A stretch of 64,000 nucleotides of DNA from Forficula auricularia (GCA_024734495.1 JALMQS010000075.1:5564832-5628831), one strand, 5' to 3'; positions 36,101 through 51,100 are shown, counted from the first letter of the stretch. Numbers and translations: made by a program. The notes: generated by a model not told the origin, from the letters alone.

Positions 36101-39100
36101 TATTCAAAGATGACATAGGACTGCTAGATGATATCGTCGCCTTAGAGTGTAAACCTGCTAAATCCATTTTTTATCATATAAGACATATTAATACCGTTCG
36201 AAAGAAAAAGAGATGGAGCATCGTCCAAGTACATAAAATGCTACTTAAAATTACGATCGTAGTTGTAGAAAAAAAATGTTAAAAATAGAATAAACATATC
36301 TTTTCATCACAACAATATTAAATTTTGTTTATTTTTTCTCTGCCCTGTAAAATTTCCTTGCTGTGAGTTAGCAGGTTTACACTCTCTAAGGCGATGATAT
36401 GATTTTTCTTTTATTTATGGCCTCGTAAAGGGTGTTTTTTTTTTTAGAGAACTTTAAATTGAAATAAAACACCGAAAAATGTTTTTAATATCCATGAAAT
36501 TGGCCAAAATCACCATTTGGAGCGCTTTTTAATGTGCACAATGTGTGTGGAATTGGTCCAAAATGATGATGGTCACAATGTCACAGTCAACATTGAGGGG
36601 ACATGATTACTAACTTTTTCATGTCTGATTTGGAAGGCAGATATGTGGATTAAACTTTAAAATTCAGCAGACGGCGTCACATGACACACAGTGTGCGATA
36701 CAATTAATTTATTGAAAGAAACATTTGATGAACGATTAATATCAGGAAATGGACCTGTTAACTGGCCACCTTCTTCGTGCGATTTGACGCCATGAGATTA
36801 TTTTCTCTGGGGACATGTAAAGTCGCATATCTACGCCGATAAACCAGAAACAATTGAGCACTTGGAAGCCAACATTCGACGCATTATTGCCGAAATACAG
36901 ACTGATTTACTGCGAAGTGTGTGTGAAAATTTGACCTCATATTTCGCCATGTACGCGCCAGCCCCGGCGGCGACAATCATATTCAAATATTAATGCCATA
37001 AAATTATCTGTCAAATAAAGCCAATTTCACGGATATTAAAAATTTTTCTGTGTTTTATTTCAATTTAAAGTTCTCCGCCTCTAATTAAAACACCCTTTAT
37101 TTAGCACTTCGCCGTTTGGTAAGAACAAATTTAGTTTTAATGTCTTATCCTATGTTATTTGTGTTTACAAGTGTGTGTAGAGATTAGGTTTAGTGTAAAT
37201 AACCGCATGAGCCAGATTTAAGAAGGTTAAATTTTCGAAAGCTACACCTCGACCAACAGAATCTTATAATTTTTTCGAAATATCTAAAAAACGGCGGAAA
37301 CTTTTTTGATAAAAAAATTGGGCGAAACCATGGTATTTCGGTCTATAAAAAAGCCCTAATAAGTAAAGATCGAAAAATTATATTTTTCGAGATAATAACT
37401 GTTTTGTCAAAATGTCTGTTAGTCTGTGCGTTACCAAATTTTTGTGGACGAGCTAGCTCAAAAACTAGTGTAAATATCAAAACCAAATTTCACATGTAGT
37501 TTTGATTTCTTGAGATTAAGAGCTGATTAGATTTTGGTGCATATTGACCCAAAATTAAGGGGCTGAGGGGGGGGGGTTTAAAAATTAAAATTATAATATT
37601 TTCAAACTAAAAATAAATAAGAAAAATGAAATATACTATAAAATGAACTTATAATAACAAAATATTTTTTTTCTGGGGCCAAAATTAAGGGAGGGTTTCA
37701 AAAATAAAAATCTAGGCCATTTGAACAAACTCAACCAAATTTTTTATACATAAATAATCAGTGGGCTCATAGAAGTCTAAAAATGCAAAAAACAACCACC
37801 CAAAATGGGGGGGGGGTGAAGGGTCAAAAAATGAAAATTTTGGCCCTTGTACCAAACTCCAATATACCAAATTTTGTATTCATAACCAGAAGTCTAAAAA
37901 TACAAAAACTAACCCTCCCTCATACATGATTATAAGTAATTTTATTAAATTTTAAATATAAGAGAGGGGCCAGGGCGTATGGTAAAGTCAAGTGGATGGT
38001 CACATCAGAACGTGCCAATTTATTTCCGCTATGCTTGAACAGCCTTCCATCTCAATTAATCAAAATTTTCTAGTTTTTCTCAATAATTTTAACTCATTAC
38101 GTGGGGTACAACACCAAAGATTAATCCAAATCACTAGCGTGAACATCAAAGCCTCAAACAAGAAAATAATCTACTGATTTGATGAGATTTTTTTTATGAA
38201 AATGATGAGAGAAGGCGTTACACCAAAAAGGTGTAACCCTTAAAGGCCAGAGTTGGTGCCTCCATCGTGAAAAGAAGAAGAGGGAATTTTATGGGGTGGG
38301 CAGGGATCGAAGGTATCTGTGGATACGGGTCTTAAACAACTTAATGTTATAAGTCGCGGGAAAGATGGTGGCAGGGAGCGAGTTCCAGTCTCTGGAGGTC
38401 ATAGAAATAAAAGAGTTGGCGAAAGCGGCTTTTCGGTTTTTATCCAATTTGACAGCGAAGGGGTGATGAGCGCTCGAAAACAGCATGTTTCTCGTAAAGA
38501 GGGCTTTAGGGGGGATAATTGATTTCAGCTCGACTGAACAGACACCATGATACTATCTGTAGTACAGGGAAAGGGCAGAAACTGTTCTTCGGTGAGCCAG
38601 GGAGTCGAGTGAGTTGGTTAGAGCCGGGTCTCCTATTAGTTTAATTGCTCGCTTCTGAATCGCATCCAGTGTAGCAAGAGAATGCTTGGAGGCACCCCTC
38701 CACAGATGAGAGCCATATTCGAGACATGGACAAATTTGAGCCTTATACAGTGTAAGAAGTTGACTGGGAGTATAATAGCGTCTAGACCTAAATAGGAGAC
38801 CAAATGATTTTCTATAAGTATGATGTTGGAACTTACGTGAAATTGTCGGTGTGTCTTCTGCTATTCATGTCCTGAAGCTCTTGTAGGTATTTCCGGCGAC
38901 GTTCCTCTTGGTAGATGCGGCGCATCGCCTCTGCCTGGCGGCGCGCCAGCTCTTCTTCGGACAGCAGCTCCTTCACTTCGGAGCGAACCGGAGTCTTGTA
39001 GTGGATGCTCACCTCGGACTCGACGTAGCGCCGCGGGGACTCTAAGCACCAAGCAAAGAAGCCAAATAAGACCATGAAGCCCAGTTCCAGTTCCCTGCCT

Positions 39101-42100
39101 CCTCCAACTCATTCGCTCGCTTCGGTGTGCGCGATATTAATTTAATTATTTACTTAAAAATTCGAAAATAACATCCCTAAAGTCAAAGAACATAAAAATA
39201 GAAAAACCTCGACAAAAAACAAACTTTTTGATTTAATTAAAATAATCATAAAATTAAAAAATAAATAAATACTAAGATCGTAAATAGGGAAAAAATAATA
39301 ATTTATTGATTTGTCGTATTGATTGAAATTTTTTAATCAATAGGGAGTTAGACATGACTTTAAATTAAATACAAAGTTTTTTATTTAAACAGGCCAAACG
39401 TTTCGTTGCTGGTTCGCAACTTTGTCAGTGGCTCATTTATTAAACTTATTTGTCCTGGGTTTTGACTAAGAGAAAACCATTTTCAAACAGTATCCTTACA
39501 AATCACTCAATTTTATCAAATAATTTAAAACATAAACCTTTTAAAACAATAAAATTGTTTCCTGTCAAAATAATTAAAAGAATCAAATTGGGGGGTTGGG
39601 TAGGCTAGGGGTTACCATGTCAGCCTGCTAACCAAGTGGATCCGGGTTCGAATCCGACTCGAGGCTTCTGGCTAAAACCTGACCCCCCGGGGGGGGGGAT
39701 AGAGATAACTTTAATAAAAAATAATTAGTATCGTAAATTGGCTTATGGCTAGAAAGGCCGAAAAGCCAAAAAGAAAGAAAGAAAAAAAAAGAATCAAATT
39801 GAACAAAGAAATAATTCCTGTGAAAGAAATTTTTATTATGTACTATCAGATATCTTATTAAGAAGTACAGACAAATAAGTTTAATAAATGAGGCACTGAA
39901 GAAGTTGCGAACCAGCAACGAAACGTTTGGCCTGTTTAAATAAAAAACTTTGTATTTAATTTTAAGTCATGTCCAACTCCTTAGGATTCCTTTAATTATT
40001 AATTATGGACATGAATAATGAAATATTTTTAATCAATGTTTCAATTTATATTCAATTATATTTTTTAAAAATAAAATAAAATTTCATTAAATTGTTCATA
40101 ATTAGTTTTAAAATCTTCATCAATGTTTAGATTTTACTAGATCGAAATAAAAACCTTCCAATTTAGTGACTTGAAAAACCGAATGTTGATTTTTTTAAAT
40201 TAAATTAACTCTGAACTCGAATTAAATATTTACTTATATGATTTATAAGCATTTCTATTTAAGCCATATTGGTTAGATAAATCATCTTCAATTTACAGCT
40301 AGTAATCTTTTAAAATGAAAAATCCAATGTGATTGGATTATTTATTCTTATAGGTTTATTTTACATTATAGCCTTAGAACGCGGTCCAATGTTTCGTTTG
40401 CTTTTAATTCTTGGGTATTGGCTTGATCAAGTGCCTTCGAAGATGGCTTATCGTATCAAAATCGCACACTTAAAATAACATTGTAAATTAGCGTGTATTA
40501 AATAATCCATCTTTACATTGCAACACGAATAGGTAATGTTTACTTATAGCGAGATATTCTGTTCTGAAATATTGTTGAACTTTATGAGTATTAAATAATA
40601 ATTTCGAAAAGCGCACTTGATGTAAACCCTACCATATTAAATTTGGTGTTCACTATTTAAATTCTCGGTGTAAATTAAGATTGACTTTACACTTAATGCT
40701 TATAGGACAGGTTAAATATTTTTATTAACATCTGGAAGGGTTTTTCGTATTAGATCACTCATGATTAGTAAATTCATGAATTAATTAAAATATGATTATA
40801 ACTCTAAAATGACATCTAATTGTTAAAAAAACAGCGAAAATCAATCTCTCTTCATATAGAAGTCTTCATGCTACTGACGCGAAGAAGCCAACAGTATTAA
40901 CTTCCTTCAATTCACCCATATCAAAACAGATTTTCAAATTTCTGATGGTAAGCTGTGTTATTTAGGCACAAATAGGAGAATAAATAATTTTTTAATCTTT
41001 TAATTCTTCATGCATAAATAATAGGGTTTATCTGCAGAAGGTTTGAAAAATTAGCTTAATTGTGTGCTTTTGAGAGAGCTAATGCTGGACATGGTCTTCG
41101 TCAAGGGCGCCCAGGAGTTTCGCAACTAAAAGATTGATAGTTTGATTATAACTGCATTTTTCAACAGTTAAAAAGAGGTCCGAAATTAAAAAATGAAATG
41201 AAATTTTAGTGAATTTTATAAGTTAATTTACAATGGGTGATCTACCACGAAAGAATCTTCCTGATCATATTCTTCTCGTAAAATTGATAAAAAGGTTTAT
41301 TCAGACTTTTCAAAGTGCAAAATCTATAAGAATTTATTATATATAATCCTACTTTATACTAGATCTTTAATTTAATGAAAAAATTACTGTCTGTAAATTA
41401 AAAGTTAAAATATCTTGATACTATAATTGAAAATTGTTATTAAATTTTAAATTTGAGCTTTGATGAGAAATGAATAAATATTTTTGATTTTCTAATAAAT
41501 TAAAAATGTAAATATAAAATCGCAATTTTTAAAAATATATTTGCGAAAAATCGATTTTGTTTTAGTCTGAATTGATTTTATAACGGCTTAAAAATTACAT
41601 TAGTTACCGAAACGAGCGATTCACGCATAATATGCCATGCGTCGCCTAAACTGTAAATAGAGCAACAAAAAATGTGTCTTTTAAAAAGACACATTAAGCT
41701 CATGAATAAATGTAAATATAATGTTTAAATTATGGTTATTAATTATGATTAATATCAGATGGTAATTAGCAGGCAAGAATATCAAGATTATCTCCAGAAA
41801 GATCATGCAAAGTAAAGAAAAGATCTAAAATATACAAAAAAAATTGAATTATCGAGTATGAATGTATCTATTCAAAAATTCTCCATATTTTCTGTATGTC
41901 CATTTGCCCATGTGTTTGGTTTCTGATGCTCACGATAGCTCAAGAACGGAAGGTCATGGGAAGTTGATTCTGGTGCCAAAATGTGTGAATTTCAATTATG
42001 AAGAGGTGATTATATTTAGTACTTTCTAATTTCCAAGTGCCAAAAATTTTAGAAGATGAAAAAAAATTAATTAAATACTCTTGAATGAGCTGAAATTTAG

Positions 42101-45100
42101 TATGCTATGCCTGTTTAAGCTTTCTAGCTCAAAACATTTGTGGATGAAAATCGCCGAGTCTTAAAAAAGTTTACTTTTACCTCCAATTCATTATTGATAT
42201 TAGTCAGATTATGATGCTCTTTATACTGGGAATATCGTTGGTATTTAAGGGTTAGCATTGAGTTATTAGTGGAGATCTTAAATGGGAAATAAATTTAAGT
42301 GGGAGATAAATTTAACATAATTTATCGAACGGAGAATTTACCACTGCTCGAAGCCCCTAAAAACTTAGTAAATTGGATATTGGATTCAAGGGGGGACCCA
42401 GGAATTTTTTATGGGGGGGGAATGTATAAAGGTGTGCCCGATGTATATAATAGTGTGTCGCCATCGAATTGTCCAAGCGGGGGGGGGGGGGGGTCAGAGA
42501 CGCCGCCCCCCCCCCACACACACACATAGAACTTTATTTTCAATTTTAAAATTTTTTAAAAAATAAATGTTTTTTTTTCAAATTTTTTTTACAAATTTCA
42601 TATCTCATATTTTAAGTTCATTAAAATAAAAAATAAAAATTGTTATAAATTCCCTGTCGATTTGGCCGCCGTTTTTTGGCCTCTGCGTGCGACGCACGTG
42701 TTGCACTCCCGCCAGGCACCGGCCTCTATGGAGGGGGGGCGGTCGCCCCCTACGCTCCCCCTGGATCCGCCCTTGATTGGATTGTATCTAACTTTCTGAG
42801 ATTTGGCTCGTGATCCCGGCTTCTTTCCTTCTACTCTGTTCTTTTCACGATGGAGGGGCCAGCCCATACAGGCCTTTAGTGGATGCACCTTCTGTTGTAT
42901 CTCCTTCTCACATCAATATCATTAAAAAAAGATCTTGAGAAACAGGGCCACAATAGCTATAGTTTTGTAAACCTTTCCAATCTATTCCAATGATACATTA
43001 AAAATTGAAAACGACTAACTCACTACTAAACTGAAAATTGAAATTTTCTTAAAAATAAACTTTCTTTTATTTTATCTAATATGATATTCTTAATGGGACT
43101 TTGATGGTCAGACTGATGATCTGGGAAATTTTGTTAGAATCGATAACTTGAGTTAACTCTAGCATATAATATGCGTTCTTGATTATATATAATTAAAATA
43201 AATACATTTTTTTCTTTATAAAAAACATACAAATAAAATGTTTAATCAACTTTTGAAAGTTTCGGGAAAAATATTATTTTTAACAAAGAATATTTTGAAT
43301 ACAAATAGAAAAGTTTTTTCATTTTTAAATATTCATTGATGAAAATAAAGTTTTTCCTAAAACGTTTGAAAGTTGTTGAAATATTTTTTCAATTCAATGT
43401 TTTTATAAAGAAAATTGTATTTATTTTTGTTATAACATCGAATGAAGACTTATATGGCCTTTTATAAAAATATTGATTCAACAATCTTAATTTAATTTTA
43501 TTATAAAATTATATTTATTAAGCTATAATCGAGCTTGAGTTATTCCTTTTAGCTCCACCATGAAGCCCCATAAAGTTTAAAATTTAATCAAATTAATACA
43601 GAATAAATCAATTTAATATAAAGGATTGTTGGTTGGTTTCACAAAAAATAAAATAGAAAAATGTGATTTTTTTTTTAATAATAATAATAATGCAAGAATA
43701 GTTTACACTAAGAAGGTGCAGGACCTATAGGCCAGGATTAACCCATACATCGAGAAAAGAAGAAAGAGATGATAAAGTAATTTCAGGGGTTGGGTCAGAG
43801 TCGAAAGCGCATATGGCCGCGGGTCTTGAAAGACTAAAGTTTGTGATGTGCGGGAAAGACGGAAGAGAGAAGTGAATTATAGTCTCTAAAAGGGTTGGAG
43901 AATAAATATGTTCGATTTGAATATAATTTGACGGCAAAGGGAAGTAGGGCGTTTGAAAATTGCTTTTAAATTATTACTTTACCATACAGGGTATTGTCAA
44001 GTATTGTAATCGTGCATGAAAAAGGTGTTTTTTCCTTCTTTTATATATATCAAAAACGGCTGAAACTATTTTGATTAAAAAAATTAAGCAAAACCATAGC
44101 ATTTCGCTCTACAAAAAATCTCTAATAATTGAACATCGAAAAAATTATATTTTTCGATATAATAATTGTTTTGTCAAAATGTCTGTTAGATAGTCTGTGC
44201 GTTACCATATTTTTGTGGACGAGCTGACTCAAAAACTAGTCTGAATATCGAAACCAAATTTCACACGTAGTTTTGGTCCACTGGGATTAAGAGCTGATTA
44301 GATTTTGGTGCATATCGACCCAAAATTAAGGGGGGGTGGAGGGGGGTTAAAAATGAAAAATCTAGGCCATTTGAGCAAACTCAACCAAATTTTGAATACA
44401 TAATCAGTGGGACCCCAGAAGTCTAAAAATGTAAAAACTAACCGCCCCTCCCCTACATGATTATAAATAATTTTATTAAATATTAAATATAAGAGAGGGG
44501 CCAGGTTGTATGTTAAAGTCAAGTGGATGGCCACGTCAGCTTATTTTTATAAAGTGTTTAAAAATTGCTTTAAGGTAGTTGTTTCACCATATTGGATTTT
44601 CATAGGATTTTTTTGAAATTTAGACAAATTATCATTTAAATACTTCTGCATCGATTGGTGTCAAAACGAAATTTATGAACAATATTGTTCCGGAGATATT
44701 AAATTCAAAAGATAGAGTTTTTTAGACTCTTATACATTGCACTATACGGGATATCGGAAAGTTTACATATATATTTAATTATAATTAAGAAACTCTTCTT
44801 ACCATTGTTATAAAAAACTAAACTAACATTAAACAATAACTAATACATTTTTTAAGAAAATTTTAATTCATAGTTACAACACATTTTCTGAGATAGTAAT
44901 GAATAAATTATGAAAAATATATAATGAAAAATTCACACTAAAAACAAGCTGGCAACAAAGCATTTATTTAACCTAAAAAGTGGGTTAACCTTAGTACTTT
45001 TTTGACGTTTTTTCGCTTCAGCCATTGTCGCAACAGCTTTTAATCGTTTATTAAGAACTTTTTGTTTAATAAATCGACCTGTATAATGTATTTTATCTGT

Positions 45101-48100
45101 CATTTCTATGATAAAAATATTCTAGCTCGGACAATGTTGCCAGATGTGTTAAACGAGCAGGGGATTGGCTAGTAGTGGTACATAAACAGCAAAAAGTTTT
45201 GGGCTTTTGAATTATGAATCCTTATTGTCTGTTGTATATATTTTAGCATTAACTTTTTGCTAGTATTTTCGCGAAACCACTACCTTAAAAAATGAATATA
45301 AAGCACTAGTAAAAAAGTAAATATTTCAAATATAGACAATGATACAAATTGTCTGGGTGATGAAATTACCCGGAATAAAAATAAAAAATATAAATATTTA
45401 CATTAAAATAATTTTTTTCTAAAAATTTTCATAAATATTAGAAAAACATTCCATATCTGAGCTTTTGTTGTTTCAAATTATAAAATTAACTATAGTTATA
45501 TAATTGAAGTGAATTTATTTTTATGAGTAATAAATTTCAATTTGATTGATCCCCTCTCTTCCTCTATAGAACAATAATACGTATACTAGAGTAACGATTT
45601 CCACCCATGGTTCCGCGGAACACTGACGTTCCTCAAGCTCGTCTCCGGTGTTCCAGGATAAATTTCAAAAGGAAAAGTAAAAAAAATTAAAATTTAACGG
45701 GAAACCGCAATGAGAGCTGTCTGTAATAACAATGCTCTTTTATTATATATAAACGGTAAGAAATTGAGATAGGATGTTGATTTAAAAGATTTTGTTTTGC
45801 CGAGAGTAGCAGAGTTTTGTTGATTCACAAAGTAAAATCAATGAGATTGTCTTCTGCTTGATGCAAATAAACATTACATATGATGAATATATAATATATA
45901 TAATTTATTTGTTAGACTTAAGTTTCGAAGGTTTAACCTTCATCATCAGTCTTTTAATTTACGTTACTTTTAAATATTTTATCTGTTATTTCACATGGGT
46001 TCAATTAGCCGATTGGATAGAGAAAATCATTACCTACCAGTTGGATATATGACAGGCAAAACGTGTATGAATTTTCGTACCAAAGATTCCTGGCCTTTTT
46101 TTACTAGTGTATTTCAAACGAGGGGTGAACCGCGATTGGAATTAGGTGAACACCGTCTTTGGAATTATTTGGAATTACTTTGGAATTCATTAGATAATCT
46201 ATTGTCTTCCACTTGGAAATGAAAGTGGAAGTAGGTGTACAAGATTTTAGGTCGCGGTTCACCCCTCGAGTTCATATCTATCTAGACTGCCCCCCCCCCA
46301 TTATCAATTCTAGTTATGCTAATGATAATTATAATTATATTTTTTTGTGTTTAAATTTCGTTTCTTATTTAACAAATTTAGAGTATCAGTCGTTCGTAGT
46401 TATAAGTTCAGTCCAAGTTTTTTTTTATGATGCATTTTCGAGTTTAGAAACATTCGAAACGAGAAATCATTTACAAACATGAATTTTTTTCTGTGTCTAG
46501 GTCCTCCACGACAACTTAGAAAGGAAGGTCATATAAAGTTTGTTTTGGTTTTAAAATGTTTGTATTTGTCATACAAATAACAAATTTGATTTTAGGCTAT
46601 TAGATATTAGAACTCCCGTTTGAATGAATTAAATAAAAAAATCGAATCATTATAAGGGAAATTTTCGAGTGAATGACCAGAAATTTGGCACACAAGTTCG
46701 TACTAAAAAGATGCATCTTTATACCAAGTTTCAGCTTAAACCGCTTGTTTATATGAAACTATTAAATTATCAAATGAAACATTTTCACTTTTCCCTCCAA
46801 TTTATAAACGTATTTAGGACGGCGGAAATAGCATTAATTTACAATTATGTTGAACATCAATCCGGATATAGGTATATACAATTCTTTTATAAAAAAATAT
46901 ATTATATTCGAGTTTCGGAGACTTTTTCAATAAATATCTTTATTTGCCATGGTAGATATAAATATTTTGAAGAATGTTAGAAACAATTGTTCGTAATTTT
47001 TTTATTATTTAAATCTCACATTAAAAAAATATTAACAAAATATTATAAGTACAATTAAAGTAATTATGATTGATTTTGATAAAATTATCGTATTTATTTC
47101 TTTAAATAAAAAATTAAATAATATTTTGAATTTATTTCAGAGACGTATACAGGCGAGAGTCCATGAAATTTTGGGCCCTGAAGCCCGAGCGCTTCGGAAT
47201 CACATTGTACATATCTTAGTAGATCTAATATAAAATATCTTTAAAAATTTAATTTAATTTACATTTTATTCCAAAAATTTTATTTTAATAAATACCCAGA
47301 TTATTTTATATATATACAGATAAATTTGTAATTTCTTGATGGGTTCTTTGATCATTTTAGCCAGAATATAAATTGTTAGTGAGTGCGTGAATATTTCTTA
47401 TATTATCAAAATTATAGGAGATAGATTTTTTGCTGGGCGCGGGACTTGAACATGAATTCGTATAGTGAAAATCGGCCATACTACATTAAATATTCATATA
47501 TTGGAGAATAGTAAAATTAATTTAAATGTATAAATAAAGTAATGACAATTTTGCATACCGTAAAAATAAATAAGAAATAATAACAACACTTGCGCAGAAT
47601 TTAAACTTTGTATCACGGACGAGAGAACATTTTCCGACGCACAGACAGGTAGGCACTACACTCAACTGGCGAATGAATCTGCATGAAATTCAATGAAAGA
47701 ATATGCCTGGGAATGCTAGTCAGTATTGGATTGCGTGTGTGTATTTGTATGTGTGTGTGTGGATGTGTAGAATTACGATGCGAGATAGAGAGAAGTGATA
47801 CTGGGAAATAAAGAACAATACCCCGCCCGCGTTAAAACCGGACATAGAGCCGGTTTTAAAATAAAAAAAAATTGATAGTAGCGTTATTTTCAGATTCGGT
47901 GGTCCATCTGAGTTCCTCATTACGTGTGCGGGCGTAATAGTTGACGGAGTGGAACAGAAGCACCCGTGGTACTAACCTTGAAATGACGCATGTAATCTGC
48001 GCGCCTGTTCTTATGCAACCTGTTCCTCCAGGCATGAAATCATATGCATCATTCTTGAAAACTCATCAACCATTTGGACCCAAACAAGGGGGGGTTCACA

Positions 48101-51100
48101 GAAAATCGAGTAGGTGCATAACAATGTAAATACAAAAATGTTATTTATTAATCGATAATTTAAGGTAATTGTTTCACCATATGGGTTTTCTTAGGATTTT
48201 TTTGAAATTTAGAGATTATTTTTTAAAAAATTCTACATCAATTGGTGGCGAAACAAAATTTATGAAAAATATAGTTCCGGGGATATTAAATTCCAAAAAT
48301 AGAGTTTTTCAGACTCTTATACATTGCACTATACAGGATATCGGAAAGTTTCCATACATATTTAATTGTAATTAAGAAACTCTTCTTACCATTGTTATAA
48401 AAAACTAAACCAACATGAAACAATAACTAATACATTTTTTAAGAAAATTTTAATCCATAGTTACAACACAGTTTCTAAGATAATGATGAATAAATAATGA
48501 AAAATTTACACTAAAAACAAGCTGGCAACAAAGCATTTATTTAACCTAAAAAGTGGGTTAACTTTAGTACTTTTTTGAGGTTTTTGGCTTCAGCTTTTGT
48601 CTCAATAGCTTTCTATGGCTTATTAAGAACTTTTTGTTTTATAAATCTCTCTTTAAAATGTACTTTATCTGACATTTCTATGATAAAATATATACAAACT
48701 CGGACATTGTTTCCAGATTTGTCAAACGAGCACGGGATTGACTAATAGTGGTACATAAACAGCAAAAAGTTTTGGGCTTATGAATTATGAATCCTTATTG
48801 TCTGTTCTATATACTCTAGCATTAACTTTTTGTTAGTAATGTCGCGAAACAATTACCTTAAATAAAAATATGCATTTTTTTTCTTTTGAAAAATGAAATT
48901 GAATTTGGAAGAAAAAGTGAAACTTTTTCAAGACTCGGTATACTGTTCGCAGTTTTGGTAAATTAATCATTTTAAATAATAAATATCTAAATCTGATATT
49001 TATTTCGATTTAATATTTTTTTACCTAGAGGCAAAAAAAAGGCCGTTCCTTGAATAAAGAAATTCAGAAATTAATATCCAATAGTGTGAAACAGGTCTGG
49101 ACTTGTATTTATCATCCTTGGTTTGCTTTAGTTCTGAAAGAAAAGAGATAATTCTATCTGCGCTCTTTTTAGTAATTTTTCTTGATGAAAGAATCGCTCT
49201 CTCACAATTTTATTAAATAATTAAAAAAGTGAAAACTTATTTACACTATAGACGTCCTTATATCTAATTAGTAAAAAACTCAAATATATGAAATGATAAT
49301 TTATGCCTATATTATAAATAAACCGTTCTAAAATATCAATAAGATCTTTCAAAAAATGATGTTTTCTACATTTTTGAACGAGAAGTTCTAAAGCTAGAAA
49401 GCTCAAAATCTAACCAGTTCCCCATATTCGAAATACAAACATTTTGGTTCAAACTAACTTTCTATGACTTTTCGTTTTTAAGTTATCGTGAGTATCTGAA
49501 TCAAAATGGGCTAATACCCCGATATATCGAGTTAAATTTTCAAATATGTAGATTTTCTTTTCTTTTTGTGAAACTCACTTTGCATTTATTTAATTCAACT
49601 ATTAATTAGTAATGTTTCAGAGTGCACCGTCATCATATTTCTGAACAATTAAAAAGTTATAGCCTATGATGTTTGTTTTCAGCTTGAACTCTTTTTTCCT
49701 ATTTGAAAATATACCAGAGAGAATTTGCAAATGATCAAAATAATAAAATAATAAATCGGTAAGTAAACTTCTGTTATTGTTCTATGACTGAATATTCCAG
49801 TTTTAAGTGTGATGATTGTTTATGGGAAGCGAAATATTGTTCATAAAAAATGATTTATAAGCATTCAAGAAGATATAATTTCTTAAATCCTACTTAAATA
49901 ATTTGGATCCAAACTTAAATATAATTATTTTTATAAGATTGGAGTAATTTTTGGAGACGGACTGATAAGTGAATTAAGTGGATATCGATGAGGCAGTCCA
50001 ACAAAAGAAGAAGATAATTTACACTATCTTTTTATTCATAAAACCGACGTTTCGGAGGCTATTCCCTTCTTCTTCAGGGTTTTGAAAAGTCAGTGAAGGA
50101 AATCCAATGCGACATTCCCTCTGTCTCCTCTTTCAGTGGCAGTAACAATAATATATGTAGACTACATTATAATTCTGCTGACTATGAAATACAATATATT
50201 ATTGTTACTGCCACTGAAAGAGGAGACAGAGGGGAATGTCACATTGGATTTCCTTCACTGACTTTTTAATACCCTGAAGAAGGAGGGAATAGCCTCTGAA
50301 ATGAATGAATAAAAAGATAGTGTAAATTATCTTCTTCTTTTTTGGACTGCCTCATCGATATCCACTTAATAATTATTTTTAATAAAAATTTGGTTTTTTA
50401 TTTAAGGCCGATAAATCCTTACCCTTACCCTTATAGTCTCATTTGTAATACCAAATTTAATTTTAAAATATCTAGAGTAATTGTATTGCCTTGAGACTGC
50501 TGCATCGAACAAAAACAGTTCATGGCCTATATTAAGATAAAGTAGATATTCCTCTGTTTGCTTTTTTTTAAAATTAATTTTATATATAAACCATATTGTT
50601 TTCTAATAAGTTTTCTGACCCGCATCTCCCAGAAAAAATTTCAAAAGACACCTACCACATGAGTATTACATACATATGTAGTAGGTATAGTTTATTTTTT
50701 AATCTTATCTCTGATATCTGTGTATCAAGAAGGTAAAATTAGTAAGATTTTTTTAAAGCGCTTTTATTCTATTTAATTAACATAGAAGAGACAGTCTGGA
50801 AATAATTTACGGGTGTAATTAGGAATTTTTAAATTCATTTATTCTTTATCTCATTAATCATTCATTCATTCATTCCTCTTATGAGGAAAATTTCTTCGTA
50901 CCATCTTTAGTCATTTATATTGTCTTTTATTACACGTGTATAGTAATTAACTATACATTTTTTATTCAAAGAATAATTTACGTGTTTTCGAAGCTTATAT
51001 AATGTCCCCTATAGAATATTTGGAAAAAATTTATGCATTATTAAATGTTACGAAATTCGAGATAAACACATCAAATTTAAACTATGAAATAGTTGAAAAT

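Larger units (their letters stand above)
39345..39985. repeat. Type v hammerhead foldback split by a SINE
   Basis: Arms around aaaaaactttgtatttaa return inverted. Core 39428-39397 minus has CTGACAA (the G8 position changed to A); core 39896-39927 plus is intact. The SINE 39591-39786 lies in the loop. A related outer arm occurs at 16330-16440. Confidence 0.82.

Noticed and set aside
39620..39660. Possible tRNA gene
   Set aside because: B box is perfect, but arms do not fold into a cloverleaf, and an A-rich tail and target duplication show a SINE.
46669..46980. 103-codon frame
   Set aside because: AT-rich, no recognisable domain, and it partly overlaps a dispersed repeat also seen at 41.9 and 49.4 kb.
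47720..47920. 66-codon minus-strand frame as alternative CAP exon
   Set aside because: No donor in the needed phase and the second half is a GT/CA repeat.
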